Source: Mycolicibacterium iranicum (GTDB lineage Bacteria; Actinomycetota; Actinomycetes; Mycobacteriales; Mycobacteriaceae). Taken from it: a DNA stretch of 64,000 nt. Below the pieces are notes generated by a model. That model was not told the DNA's origin. It worked only from the letters and a program-made list of their open reading frames with translations, and did no database searches. The DNA lies in NCBI RefSeq assembly GCF_014190915.1, contig NZ_JACHVU010000003.1:62001-126000 (forward strand), read 5' to 3'. Position 1 is the first letter of the stretch. Each line of letters opens with the position of its first letter. The position numbers and the translations under genes are program-made. Shown in pieces: positions 27,108-36,673 of the stretch.

Positions 27108-27966
27108 TCCCGGGGTCGCCACGTCGCCACACTCTTACGCACAGCCGCCCCGGCCCGTGATCGGGTTGACCACCTATCTGCAGCAGGCGCAGACCGGAGT
27201 GTGGGATGTGCGGGCCAGCTTCCTGCCCGCCATCTACTTCGAGGGCATCGGCATGGCCGGCGGCATCTCGGTGCTCCTGCCGCCGCAGCCGGTCGACGAC
27301 GCCATCGCCGACAGGGTGCTCGACGGCCTCGACGGGCTCGTCATCACCGGTGGCCGCGACGTCGACCCGGCCGTCTACGGCGCCGAGCGCCATCCGACGA
27401 CCGACGAGCCCGGCGCCGACAGCCGCACCCGGGATGCGTTCGAGTTCGCGCTGCTGCGTGCGGCGCTGCGCAGGGGCATGCCGGTACTCGGGATCTGCCG
27501 CGGCGCCCAGGTCCTCAACGTCGCGCTGGGCGGGACGCTGCATCAGCACCTGCCCGACGTCGTGGGCCACACCCGCCACCAGCAAGGCAACGCGGTGTTC
27601 ACCACGTCCTCGATCACCACGGTGCCCGGCAGCAGGGTGGCCGCGCTCGTCGGGCCCGACACCGAAGCACAGTGCTACCACCATCAGGCGATCGACCGCC
27701 TCGGCGACGGGCTCGTGGTCAGCGCCTCCGACGCCGACGGGGTCATCGAGGCCGTCGAGCTCGACCCCGCCCGCCACCCGGACCGCTGGGTCGTGGCGGT
27801 GCAGTGGCATCCCGAGGAGCGGCTGGACGACCTGCGGCTGTTCGCGGGCCTGGCCGGCGCCGCAGGCGGTTACGCGATCCGCAGGCACGCCGTTCCCCAC
27901 GGGGCTGACCGAGCGGGGGCCGGTCGCCCGGAAGTCAACCGCACAGAGACACAGAAAGTGAGCTGA
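27088..27966 (+). CDS. Class I amidotransferase-like gamma-glutamyl hydrolase (PuuD-like)
   Basis: 292 residues. The glutaminase triad is complete: Cys137 in GICRGAQ, and His241 and Glu243 in QWHPEE. HHQAI and the GGRDVDP block place it with PuuD/gamma-glutamyl-GABA hydrolases and M. tuberculosis Rv2859c. It should release glutamate from the gamma-glutamylated acid made by the preceding pathway steps. The GTG start at 27088 lies inside the end of the synthetase gene, and the stop overlaps the ALDH start by TGATG, so translation is coupled. Confidence 0.88.
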   Translation: MVLSASDPGVATSPHSYAQPPRPVIGLTTYLQQAQTGVWDVRASFLPAIYFEGIGMAGGISVLLPPQPVDDAIADRVLDGLDGLVITGGRDVDPAVYGAERHPTTDEPGADSRTRDAFEFALLRAALRRGMPVLGICRGAQVLNVALGGTLHQHLPDVVGHTRHQQGNAVFTTSSITTVPGSRVAALVGPDTEAQCYHHQAIDRLGDGLVVSASDADGVIEAVELDPARHPDRWVVAVQWHPEERLDDLRLFAGLAGAAGGYAIRRHAVPHGADRAGAGRPEVNRTETQKVS

Positions 27967-29348
27967 TGGTTCCGACATCGGTGAGTGACGTCATCAACCC
28001 CGCGACCGAAGAGGTCCTGCGCACCGTCGAGCACACCGACGAAGCGGGCGTCGACGACGCGGTGGCCCGGGCCAGGGCCGCTCAGCGGGTGTGGGCCCGC
28101 CAGGCGCCGGCCGAACGGGCCGCCGCGCTGCGCGCGTTCGCCGCCGTGGTGGACGCCCACGTCGAGGAGCTGGCGGCGCTCGAGGTGGCCAACTCCGGCC
28201 ATCCGATCGGTAATGCGCGGTGGGAGGCAGGCCACGTCCGTGACGTGTTGCAGTTCTACTCCGCGTCCCCGGAGAGGTTGTCGGGCAAGCAGATTCCGGT
28301 CGCCGGCGGCCTGGACGTCACGTTCAACGAGCCGCTCGGGGTCGTCGGCGTCATCACCCCGTGGAATTTCCCGATGACCATCGCGTCGTGGGGATTCGCG
28401 CCCGCCTTGGCGGCAGGCAACGCCGTGCTGGTCAAACCGGCCGAATGGACGCCGTTGACCACACTGCGCCTCGGCGAGCTCGCGCTCGAGGCGGGGCTGC
28501 CCGCCGACCTGTTCCAGGTGCTGCCCGGCCGGGGCTCGGTGGTGGGGGAACGCTTCGTCAGCCACCCCGACGTGCGCAAGGTCGTTTTCACCGGCTCGAC
28601 CGAGGTCGGCACCCGGGTGATGGCGGGAGCCGCCACCCAGGTCAAGCGGGTCACCCTGGAACTCGGCGGCAAGAGCGCCAACATCGTGTTCGACGACTGT
28701 GATCTCGAACGTGCGGCGGCGACCGCACCGTACGGCGTGTTCGACAACTCCGGACAGGACTGCTGTGCGCGCAGTCGGATTCTGGTGCAGCGCAGTGTGT
28801 TCGACAAATTCATGGAGATGTTCGAGCCGGCGGTCAAGGGTGTGGTGGTCGGCGACCCGAAGGCCGAGGGCACCGAGATGGGTCCGTTGGTCTCCAAGGC
28901 GCACTGGAACTCGGTGTCCTCCTTCGTCCCCGACGACGCGCCCGTCGCGTTCCGGGGGTCGGCCCCGCAGGGCCCCGGGTATTGGTTCCCCCCGACCGTG
29001 CTGACCCCGCAGCGCACCGACCGCAGCGTCACCGAGGAGATCTTCGGGCCCGTGGTCACGGTGCTGCCCTTCGACGATGAGGCCGACGCCATCGCGCTGG
29101 CCAACGACACGGTCTATGGACTGTCCGGATCGATCTGGACCGAGAATCTGTCGCGTGCGATGCGGGTCTCGCGGGCCGTGGAAGCGGGGAACCTGTCGGT
29201 CAATTCGCACTCGTCGGTCCGCTACAGCACCCCGTTCGGCGGGTTCAAACAATCCGGGCTGGGCCGCGAACTCGGACCCGACGCCCCGCTGTCGTTCACC
29301 GAAACCAAGAACGTCTTTTTCGCAGTCCAGGATGTGGAGGACAACTGA
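27966..29348 (+). CDS. aldC: Aldehyde dehydrogenase (AldC-like)
   Basis: 460 residues of the NAD(P)-dependent ALDH superfamily: Asn134 (TPWNF), the general base Glu232 (LELGGKS) and the nucleophile Cys266 (NSGQDC). In this operon it should oxidise a gamma-glutamylated aldehyde to the acid, the role of PuuC in the Puu pathway. M. tuberculosis Rv2858c is the likely counterpart. Coupled at both ends by TGATG overlaps. Confidence 0.92.
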   Translation: MVPTSVSDVINPATEEVLRTVEHTDEAGVDDAVARARAAQRVWARQAPAERAAALRAFAAVVDAHVEELAALEVANSGHPIGNARWEAGHVRDVLQFYSASPERLSGKQIPVAGGLDVTFNEPLGVVGVITPWNFPMTIASWGFAPALAAGNAVLVKPAEWTPLTTLRLGELALEAGLPADLFQVLPGRGSVVGERFVSHPDVRKVVFTGSTEVGTRVMAGAATQVKRVTLELGGKSANIVFDDCDLERAAATAPYGVFDNSGQDCCARSRILVQRSVFDKFMEMFEPAVKGVVVGDPKAEGTEMGPLVSKAHWNSVSSFVPDDAPVAFRGSAPQGPGYWFPPTVLTPQRTDRSVTEEIFGPVVTVLPFDDEADAIALANDTVYGLSGSIWTENLSRAMRVSRAVEAGNLSVNSHSSVRYSTPFGGFKQSGLGRELGPDAPLSFTETKNVFFAVQDVEDN

Positions 29349-30121
29349 TGGATCTGACCCAGCGGATGGCAGGCAAGGTCGCCGTGATCACCGGCGGCGC
29401 CAGCGGGATCGGCCTGGCGACGGCCAAGCGCATGAGGGCCGAGGGCGCCACGATCGTGATCGGCGACATCGACCCCGCGGCGGGCAAGACCGTGGCCGAC
29501 GACCTCAACGGCACGTTCGTCCAGGTGGACGTCTCCGATCAGGTGGCCGTCGATGCGCTGTTCGACACTGCTGCCGAGACCTACGGCTCGGTGGACATCG
29601 CCTTCAACAACGCAGGCATCAGCCCGCCGGAGGACGACCTGATCGAGAACACCGGCATCGACGCATGGGACCGGGTGCAGGACATCAACCTCAAGTCCGT
29701 CTTCTTCTGCTGCAAGGCGGCGCTGCGCCACATGGTGCCCCAGCAGAAGGGCTCCATCGTCAACACCGCGTCGTTCGTCGCGGTGATGGGGTCCGCGACA
29801 TCGCAGATCTCCTACACCGCGTCCAAGGGCGGGGTGCTGGCGATGTCCCGCGAACTCGGCGTCCAGTACGCGCGGCAGGGCATCCGGGTCAACGCATTGT
29901 GCCCGGGTCCGGTGAACACCCCGCTGCTGCAGGAACTGTTCGCCAAGGATCCCGAGCGTGCCGCCCGCCGCCTGGTGCACGTGCCGGTGGGCCGGTTCGC
30001 CGAGCCGGAGGAACTCGCGGCCGCGGTGGCGTTCCTGGCCAGTGACGACGCGTCGTTCATCACCGCCTCGTCGTTCCTCGTCGACGGCGGCATCAGCGGT
30101 CACTACGTGACACCGCTGTAA
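29348..30121 (+). CDS. Short-chain dehydrogenase/reductase (Rv2857c-like)
   Basis: 257 residues: TGGASGIG (residues 15-22) for NAD binding, NNAG (87-90), and catalytic Ser142, Tyr156 and Lys160 in SYTASK. The C terminus has the substrate-flanking GPVNTPLL. As a fourth gene with synthetase, hydrolase and ALDH, it should oxidise a gamma-glutamylated alcohol to the aldehyde that the ALDH then uses. That makes an amino alcohol a better initial substrate than a diamine, which would need an amine oxidase. The 3-oxoacyl reductase name often given to such proteins is not supported by this context. Confidence 0.85.
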   Translation: MDLTQRMAGKVAVITGGASGIGLATAKRMRAEGATIVIGDIDPAAGKTVADDLNGTFVQVDVSDQVAVDALFDTAAETYGSVDIAFNNAGISPPEDDLIENTGIDAWDRVQDINLKSVFFCCKAALRHMVPQQKGSIVNTASFVAVMGSATSQISYTASKGGVLAMSRELGVQYARQGIRVNALCPGPVNTPLLQELFAKDPERAARRLVHVPVGRFAEPEELAAAVAFLASDDASFITASSFLVDGGISGHYVTPL

Positions 30122-30130
30122 GGGCGGGCG

Positions 30131-30898
30131 ATGACGGCCCCGCCGGACCCGGCAGGTGAGCAGACGGCAGCTTCTGACGAGCGCTTGCGCGAGGAGCAGA
30201 GCGCTTCTGACGCGCTGTTGCGTCCGGTGCGGCCGCTCAACGCCTTCGAGGACACGGTGGAGCGACTGCTGCAGACGATCCGCCTCGGCGTGCTGCAACC
30301 GGGGGAGTCGCTGCCGCCGGAGCGGGACCTGGCCGGCCGGCTCGGGGTGAGCCGAGACACGGTCCGCGAAGCCATCAAGTCGCTCGGCGACGCGGGCTAT
30401 CTGGTGTCGCGCCGAGGGCGCTACGGCGGGACATTCCTCGCGGAGTCGTTGCCGACCCCGACGACCGGCGACGTCGCGTTCCATCGCGCCGAGATCGACG
30501 ATGCGGTGCGGCTGCGCGAGATTCTCGAGGTCGGCGCCTCCAGGATGGCCGCCCAGCGCACGCTCACCGCAGGTGATCGGGAAGCGTTGTGGGGCAGGCT
30601 GATCGACGTCCGGGGCGCCGACCCGGAGGACTACCGGCGCCTGGACTCCCGCCTGCACCTGGCGATCGCCGAGGCCGCGGGGGTGCCGTCGCTGGTTCCC
30701 CTGGTCGCGCAGAACCGGATGCGTCTGAACGAGCTGCTGGACTGCATACCGCTGCTGCCCCGCAACATCGCGCACTCCGAAGAACAGCACGAGGCGATCG
30801 TGACGGCAATCCTGGCCGGTGACGCCGACACCGCGGCGCAGACGATGGCGGCGCACGTATGGGGCTCAGCGGCCCTGCTGCACGGCTTCCTCGACTGA
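30131..30898 (+). CDS. FadR-family GntR transcriptional regulator
   Basis: 255 residues. An N-terminal winged HTH (FEDTVERLLQTIRLGVLQPGESLPPERDLAGRLGVSRDTVREAIKSLGDAGYLVSRRGRYGG) is followed by an all-helical FCD ligand-binding domain (AEIDDAVRLREILEVGASRMAAQ, HLAIAEAAGVPSLVP, EEQHEAIVTAIL). FCD proteins bind a small acid with a metal. It is the last gene of the gamma-glutamyl operon, 9 nt after the SDR, and probably represses it from the divergent region near 25577-25607. An autoregulated substrate-induced operon is the simplest reading. Confidence 0.87.
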   Translation: MTAPPDPAGEQTAASDERLREEQSASDALLRPVRPLNAFEDTVERLLQTIRLGVLQPGESLPPERDLAGRLGVSRDTVREAIKSLGDAGYLVSRRGRYGGTFLAESLPTPTTGDVAFHRAEIDDAVRLREILEVGASRMAAQRTLTAGDREALWGRLIDVRGADPEDYRRLDSRLHLAIAEAAGVPSLVPLVAQNRMRLNELLDCIPLLPRNIAHSEEQHEAIVTAILAGDADTAAQTMAAHVWGSAALLHGFLD

Positions 30899-31010
30899 TA
30901 CAGGCCATGTGACCTGGTATTTCATCGCCGCTGAAGAGACGTTTCATCCCTGAACGCGACCGTTGTCTCCGTACATCCCGGCATCCGGGCGATCACGTTT
31001 GGAGACAGCA

Positions 31011-32600
31011 ATGACCGATCTCAACCCCACCGCGGGCAGCAGCTACGTCGGCCGCGTCGGAAGACTCGCCGTGGCGCTCGGCGCGGGGGCTGTCCTGGTG
31101 ACCGCCCCGGTTCACGGGCAGACCCACCCGCAGCCCCGGGCGCACGCCGAGGCGCACGTCGTGACCGCGGCGGTGACGACCGGGTTGCCTGCGCCGACAG
31201 CAACGCCCGTGTTGGCCGCCGAGCCGGCGGTGCCGGCCCCCGCCGTCGGCGTGCAACGCCTTTCACCGGCCGCCGGGCCGGCACCGGTCCGACAGAGCGG
31301 TGGACCCGCTGCCCTGGCCGGGGGCACGGTGCAGGTCCCGCGTCAGTGGCCGTCCGTCGCCACGACCGACCCCGATCCGGTCGACGAACCGGTGCGCATC
31401 CGGACCGCCTCGCTGTTCGAACCGACCGCGGCGGGCGCGACCCTGAGTTTCGGCGGCGGCGGCGATCCGCGTGCTGCGGGCCTGGTGCCGGGACCCACCG
31501 GCGAGAACGTCCTTTCCGCCTTCATCGGTGTCTTCATCGGCAACGGTGACGAACCGGGCGAGAACGGCGGTCTGCTGATCGGCAACGGCGCCGACGGCGC
31601 AGCGGGCCAGAACGGCGGCCGCGGTGGCCTGCTGTTCGGCAACGGAGGCAAGGGCGGCCTCGGGCTCCCGGGCCAGGCCGGCGGAAACGGCGGCAGCGCG
31701 GGCATTTTCGGCAACGGCGGCGCCGGTGGAGACGGCGGGGCGGTGATCGGGTCGACACCGGGCACCGGCGGAACCGGAGGTAGGGGCGGTAACGCCGGCC
31801 TGTTCGGCAAGGGCGGCGCCGGCGGCAACGGTGGAAGCGTGATGACCGCAGGTGGCGCCACCGGCGGCCAGGGTGGGGCGGGCGGCAACGGGGGTCTTGC
31901 CTCGGGTGCGGGCGGCAACGGCGGCGACGGCGGAAGCGCGTTCAGTGACGGCAACGCCACCGGTGGGAGCGGAGGGTCGGGCGGCCACGGTGGCCTGACG
32001 GGCAACGGAGGCCGCGGTGGCTACGGCGGGAACGCGTCGACGGCCGACGGGGTGGCCAACGGTGGAGCCGGCGGCAACGGCGGACAGGCCGGCGTCGGCT
32101 ACGCCGGGGGCGGCGGTGGCGGCGGCAACGCCGAGACCGACACCGGGACCGCCAACAGCGGCGCAGGGGGTCACGGCGGCGATGCCCACGTTCTCGGAAA
32201 CGGCGGCACCGGAGGGGGTTCCGGGACGGCCACCGCCGACGACACCGGTGACGCCAACGGCAACGGGGGTGGCAACGGCGGAGACGGCGCGATCCTGGGT
32301 TCCGGCGGGTCGGGAGGTGTGGGCGGAAGTTCCACCTCCAAGGGCGGCCCCGCGCAGGGTGGCACGGGTGGCGACGGCGGCGACGGCGGACTCGGTTCAC
32401 CGGGCGGCAACGGCGGCGACGGTGGTTCGGCGACGTCCACTGACAACAACTCCACCGGCAAGGGCGGTAACGGCGGCAACGGGGGAGACCCGGGCCCCGG
32501 CGGTAACACCCCCGGCACCGGAGGCACCGGCGGCACAGGCAGTGGCAAGAGCCCGGGCAGCTCCAACGGCACGAACGGCGCGAACGGAGATGCCGGGTAG
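31011..32600 (+). CDS. Secreted PGRS-like Gly-rich protein without PE domain
   Basis: 529 residues. After the ATG at 31011 (GGAGA 5 nt upstream) comes a hydrophobic signal-like segment, [18 protein letters not shown], with a possible cleavage after residue 36. Residues ~37-170 are Ala/Pro/Val-rich and not PE-like. From ~185 to the end it is built of GGxGG/GNGG units ([20 protein letters not shown]) as in the PGRS part of PE_PGRS proteins. The true PE motif is absent. PGRS proteins are exported, surface-linked and often calcium-binding in proposals. In M. tuberculosis PE_PGRS48 lies near mqo, so this could be a distant positional relative. A long Pro-rich frame on the other strand is its shadow. 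Confidence 0.8.
   Translation: MTDLNPTAGSSYVGRVGRLAVALGAGAVLVTAPVHGQTHPQPRAHAEAHVVTAAVTTGLPAPTATPVLAAEPAVPAPAVGVQRLSPAAGPAPVRQSGGPAALAGGTVQVPRQWPSVATTDPDPVDEPVRIRTASLFEPTAAGATLSFGGGGDPRAAGLVPGPTGENVLSAFIGVFIGNGDEPGENGGLLIGNGADGAAGQNGGRGGLLFGNGGKGGLGLPGQAGGNGGSAGIFGNGGAGGDGGAVIGSTPGTGGTGGRGGNAGLFGKGGAGGNGGSVMTAGGATGGQGGAGGNGGLASGAGGNGGDGGSAFSDGNATGGSGGSGGHGGLTGNGGRGGYGGNASTADGVANGGAGGNGGQAGVGYAGGGGGGGNAETDTGTANSGAGGHGGDAHVLGNGGTGGGSGTATADDTGDANGNGGGNGGDGAILGSGGSGGVGGSSTSKGGPAQGGTGGDGGDGGLGSPGGNGGDGGSATSTDNNSTGKGGNGGNGGDPGPGGNTPGTGGTGGTGSGKSPGSSNGTNGANGDAG
31560..32585 (+). repeat. PGRS-type GGC/GGN imperfect repeats
   Basis: About 1 kb of short imperfect repeats encodes GG-N-GG units with Asn, Asp, Ala and Ser spacers. 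Units such as ggcggcaacggcgg recur throughout. It is a prime site for slippage and assembly error. Confidence 0.8.
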
Positions 32601-32699
32601 GCGTCACCGGCACACGTGGCCGCGGTTCACCCCTGTCGGTGGGCCGCGGTCACCGCGTTCGGCCCCATCACGCGGGTTCGTGAGGGACGCTGTACACCG

Positions 32700-35582
32700 A
32701 TGTCGACGCAATTCCGGGTGCTCGGTGAGGTGGAGGCGGTGGTGGACGGCTGCCGTCTCGACGTCGGCCATGCGCGCCAGCGCTGCGTGCTGGCCGCCCT
32801 GCTCGTCGACGTCAACCGACCGGTGACCGTGGATCAACTGGTCGACCGGGTCTGGGCCGATCAGCCGCCGAGCCGGGCACGCAACGCCCTCGCCGGTTAC
32901 CTGTCCCGGCTCCGGGCGCTGCTGGCCGGCGGCGAGGTGACGATCAACCGAAGTCCGTCCGGCTACACGCTGTCGGTCGACGAGAAGGCGGTCGACCTCC
33001 ATCTGTTCCGCCACCTGGCCGCGTCCGCGCGCGCCGCAGGTGAGCCGGCGGAGGCCCTGGAGCACTTCCGGCAGGCGCTGGACCTGTGGCGCGGCGAACC
33101 GTTCGCCGCGATGGACAGCCCGTGGTTCGCCGATACGCGGATGTCTCTTGCCGCAGAACGCTTTTCGGTGCTGCTGGACCGCAATGACGCGGCGCTTCGG
33201 GCGGGCCGGCACATCGAGATCGTGGCCGAACTCGAATCGCTGCGCCACCTCCACCCTCTCGACGAACGGTTGGCCGGGCAGACCATGCTCGCCCAATCTC
33301 GCAGCGGGCGCCAGGCGGACGCGTTGGCGACGTACCGCCAGGTGCGCCAGCAGCTCGTCGACGAGCTCGGCGTCGATCCCGGCCCGATCCTGCGTGCGGT
33401 GCACCAGCAGATCCTCGACACCGACCAGAGCCCACCGGCCGCCCCGAAAAAGCCAGTGCCGCAACCCGTGCCCCGGCCGCCCAGCCTGCCGCGCCGCCCG
33501 ACGTCCTTCATCGGGCGCACCGACCAGCTGGCGGCGGTCTCCGAAGCCGTGCTGAGCGGTCCGCTGATCACCCTGACCGGTGTCGGCGGGGTCGGCAAGA
33601 CGCGGCTGGCACTCGAGGTGGCCGACCGGACCGTCGGCCGCTTCGTCCACGGCGCCTCGGTGTGCGAACTGGCCCCGGTCGCCGACGGCGCCATGCTGGG
33701 GCAAACCGTCGCCGCGGGCCTGGGTCTGCAGGCCAACCCGGAGCTCGGCGTGGAGGGCACCGTCATCGAGCACCTCCGCGGGCATCATCTGCTGCTCGTG
33801 ATCGACAACTGCGAACACGTCCTGGACTCCGCGGCGGGCTTCGTCGAGCGGGTCACCGCGAACTGCCCGGAGGTCACGGTGCTGGCCACCAGCCGGGAAC
33901 CGCTGACCGTCGCCGGGGAACGCATCATCCCGATCCCTCCGCTGCCCCACGACGAGGCGACCGAGTTGTTCGCCGAGCGGGCCCGCGCCGGTCGCCCCGA
34001 TTTCGACCTCGATGCCGAACCGGTCGGAGCAGTCGCCGAGATCTGCCGACGTCTCGACGGTGTGCCGCTGGCCATCGAACTCGCCGCCGCCCGCACGCGG
34101 ATGATGAACAGCCTGGACATCGCCCGCCGCCTCGACGGGTTGCGGCTGCTCAGCGGCAACGCCCGCGGTGCCCACCCCCGCCAGCAGAGCGTCACCGCCA
34201 CCATCGACTGGTCCTACCGTCTGCTCGGCGACCGGGAACAGGCACTGTTCGACCGACTCTCGGTGTTCGCGGGCAGCTTCGACTTCGAAGCCGTGCACGG
34301 GGTGTGCGCCGACAACGACGTGACCGAGGACGACACCCTCGAGGCGCTGACGGGTCTGGTCGACAAGTCGATGGTGACCATTCGCGGGGGTGCTACCAGT
34401 ACGCGGTACGCCGTATTGGAGACGCTGCGCGCCTACGGTCGGGAACGTCTGCAGCACAACGGATCTCATGCGCGCTATGCGATGCGGCACGCCCACTACT
34501 TCGCCGACCTGGTCGAGCGGGGCGCCGAGGCGATGCACGGGCCCGACGAGCAGGCGTGGATCGAGCGCCTGGCGCCGACGGCGGGAACCACGGTGACGAG
34601 TCCGGACACCGAGAACATCCGCACGGCCTTCGAGTGGGCGATGGCCAACGCGGACACCGACACGGTGATGCGCATGGTCGCCTCGGTCTGCGAGCTGATG
34701 CAGATGCGCGTGGGCTACACGGCCACCGACTGGGTCGACCGGGCGGTTGCCGTCGCCGATCCCGGCCATCCGCTGTTCGCCGAGGTCATCGGGGTGGCTG
34801 CGCGAAAGGCCTGGGTGCTCGGCGATTTCGCGGAGGCGCGGGCGCTGGCGACGCGGGCCGGGGGGCGGGTGCCCGCACCGGGGCACACCTATCTGGGGTA
34901 CCCGGCGGATGTCCTGGCCGAGACCTCGCTGTCGGAGGGCGATCCCGAGACAGCGCTGGCGCGCTACCGGGCCGAGGTCGACGTGGCCCGCGGCATCGAC
35001 GACGCTCCGCGCCTGGTCTGGGTGCTGTATCAGATCACCATCGCCCTGGACTTTCTCGGCACCCCCGAAACAGGACTCTCCGACGCCCAGGAGGCGCTGC
35101 GGGTCGCCCGGGGCACCGCGAACCCGAGCACGCTGGCGATGGCGTGCTGTGCGATGGGCCGGGCGCTGAAACGCGTCGACCACGAGCGCGCGCTGGTCTG
35201 GTTCGACGAGGCGATCGGCCACGCCGCGCCGGTGCAGAACAACTGGTTGACGGGTATCGCGCGGATGGAAGCCGCCGCGACCCGCGCCCTGTACGCCGAT
35301 CCGTCGGTGGCCGCACGCGAGTTGATCGACGTGCTCGACCACTGGGCCAAGGCAGGGCCCGGCACCGGGTCGCAGCACTGGTTCACGATGCGATTCGCCG
35401 CCGCACTGCTGGAACGGCTGGGCGCCGACGAGGATGCGGCGGCCCTGCGGCGGGCCGTCGCCGCCGCCGGACACGAACTGCTCGACGAAAGCCTGCTCAC
35501 CACCCGACCCGGACAGGCGCCCCCGCTGACAGGTGCGCAGGCACTCGCCCTGGCCCGCTCCAGCCTGCGCCGGTTCTGCTGA
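32700..35582 (+). CDS. SARP/BTAD-STAND transcriptional regulator (AfsR type)
   Basis: 960 residues. The N-terminal winged helix (FRVLGEVEAVVDGCRLDVGHARQRCVLAALL, residues 1-95), then BTAD (VDLHLFRHLAASARAAGEPAEALEHF...LVDELGVDPGP, to ~245), then an NB-ARC NTPase with GVGGVGKT at 294-301, GVPLAIELAAARTR, and a C-terminal helical TPR-like part. AfsR relatives activate secondary metabolism or virulence genes. The gene stands alone between the PGRS gene and a methyltransferase. The start at 32700 removes a 28-residue basic segment. Target and inducer are unknown. Confidence 0.88.
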   Translation: MSTQFRVLGEVEAVVDGCRLDVGHARQRCVLAALLVDVNRPVTVDQLVDRVWADQPPSRARNALAGYLSRLRALLAGGEVTINRSPSGYTLSVDEKAVDLHLFRHLAASARAAGEPAEALEHFRQALDLWRGEPFAAMDSPWFADTRMSLAAERFSVLLDRNDAALRAGRHIEIVAELESLRHLHPLDERLAGQTMLAQSRSGRQADALATYRQVRQQLVDELGVDPGPILRAVHQQILDTDQSPPAAPKKPVPQPVPRPPSLPRRPTSFIGRTDQLAAVSEAVLSGPLITLTGVGGVGKTRLALEVADRTVGRFVHGASVCELAPVADGAMLGQTVAAGLGLQANPELGVEGTVIEHLRGHHLLLVIDNCEHVLDSAAGFVERVTANCPEVTVLATSREPLTVAGERIIPIPPLPHDEATELFAERARAGRPDFDLDAEPVGAVAEICRRLDGVPLAIELAAARTRMMNSLDIARRLDGLRLLSGNARGAHPRQQSVTATIDWSYRLLGDREQALFDRLSVFAGSFDFEAVHGVCADNDVTEDDTLEALTGLVDKSMVTIRGGATSTRYAVLETLRAYGRERLQHNGSHARYAMRHAHYFADLVERGAEAMHGPDEQAWIERLAPTAGTTVTSPDTENIRTAFEWAMANADTDTVMRMVASVCELMQMRVGYTATDWVDRAVAVADPGHPLFAEVIGVAARKAWVLGDFAEARALATRAGGRVPAPGHTYLGYPADVLAETSLSEGDPETALARYRAEVDVARGIDDAPRLVWVLYQITIALDFLGTPETGLSDAQEALRVARGTANPSTLAMACCAMGRALKRVDHERALVWFDEAIGHAAPVQNNWLTGIARMEAAATRALYADPSVAARELIDVLDHWAKAGPGTGSQHWFTMRFAAALLERLGADEDAAALRRAVAAAGHELLDESLLTTRPGQAPPLTGAQALALARSSLRRFC

Positions 35583-35788
35583 GACCCGCGGGCATTCACA
35601 GAGCTCTCGAACGTCGGCAGAACCCGACGCATGGGGGTCGACGCCTGCAGAGGTGTGTCCCGGCCGCCCTGCTGGTCGGTGCCGACGGACAACGGATGAC
35701 CAGGCGATTTCACGCGTGCCGAAAGAGTGCCGAAAACGCCACGAGCACGCTCTGGAGTGCGACCATCAATAACGAAGGAGATCGCGAG

Positions 35789-36625
35789 ATGACCACTGTC
35801 GACAATGAAGCGGACCGGGCCCTCAAAGCCAAGCACCGGGCGCTCTGGGCGTCCGGCGACTACCCGGCGGTCGCCGCCGAACTGATCCCCGCGCTGGGCC
35901 CCGAACTGGTCCTCGCCTGCGGAGTGAAGCCGGGCGACCACGTCCTGGACGTCGCCGCCGGATCGGGCAACGCCTCCATCCCCGCCGCGGCGGCCGGCGC
36001 CGTCGTCACGGCCAGCGACCTCACGCCCGAGCTGTTCGAGGTGGGCCGCCGCATCGCCGCAGAACGCGGTGTCGCGCTCGAATGGGTCGAGGCCGATGCC
36101 GAGGCTCTGCCGTTCGCGGACAACAGTTTCGACGTCGTGATGTCCTGTGTCGGTGCGATGTTCGCACCGCACCATCAGGCCACCGCCGACGAACTGGTGC
36201 GCGTGGTCCGCCCCGGGGGCACCATCGGTCTGATCAACTGGACGCCGGAGGGTTTCATCGGAAACCTGTTCGCGACCATGAAGCCCTTCGCGCCGCCGCC
36301 CCCTCCCGGGGCGAGCCCGCCGCCGCTGTGGGGGAGCGAGGAGCACGTCGCGACGCTGTTCGGCGATCGCGTGTCCGACCTGTCGATGCGGCGACAGACC
36401 GTGCACATCAACCACTGCGCCACGCCGATCGAGTTCCGCGAGTACTGGAAGCACAATTACGGCCCGACGATCGCCGCTTACCGCTTCAATGCCGAGCAGC
36501 CGGCGCGGGTCGACGAGCTCGACCACGCGTTCCTGGACTTCCTCACGACGTGGAACCAGGCGACCGAACCGGACCGGACCGCCTACGACGCGGAGTATCT
36601 GCTCGTCACCGCCACGAAGCGCTGA
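35789..36625 (+). CDS. Class I SAM-dependent methyltransferase (UbiE-like)
   Basis: 278 residues. Motif I is DVAAGSGN (residues 54-61), then ASDLTPELFEVGRRIA and EADAEALPFADNSFDVVMSCVGAMF are the next strands. The C terminus has a Trp-rich HINHCATPIEFREYWKHNYGP segment. The ATG at 35789 has GAAGGAG at 35774-35780, a strong site. It probably methylates a small molecule; the substrate is unknown. An ArsR-type gene follows after 48 bp with its own promoter. The 206 bp upstream hold no gene. Confidence 0.83.
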   Translation: MTTVDNEADRALKAKHRALWASGDYPAVAAELIPALGPELVLACGVKPGDHVLDVAAGSGNASIPAAAAGAVVTASDLTPELFEVGRRIAAERGVALEWVEADAEALPFADNSFDVVMSCVGAMFAPHHQATADELVRVVRPGGTIGLINWTPEGFIGNLFATMKPFAPPPPPGASPPPLWGSEEHVATLFGDRVSDLSMRRQTVHINHCATPIEFREYWKHNYGPTIAAYRFNAEQPARVDELDHAFLDFLTTWNQATEPDRTAYDAEYLLVTATKR

Positions 36626-36673
36626 GGGGTGGAGGCCGGCGGCGTGTCAGCCGGCGGGGACTAGATTGCCATT

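Noticed and set aside
32171..32572. Proline-rich frame on the minus strand of the PGRS region
   Set aside because: Produced by reading GGC/GCC glycine codons in antisense; not a gene.
31560..32585. Repeats considered as a CRISPR array
   Set aside because: Units are short, imperfect and coding, with no spacers of regular length and no cas genes.
32604..35474. 956-codon minus-strand frame opposite the SARP regulator
   Set aside because: The real domains (BTAD, NB-ARC) are on the plus strand in the same interval; the antisense product has no recognisable fold.
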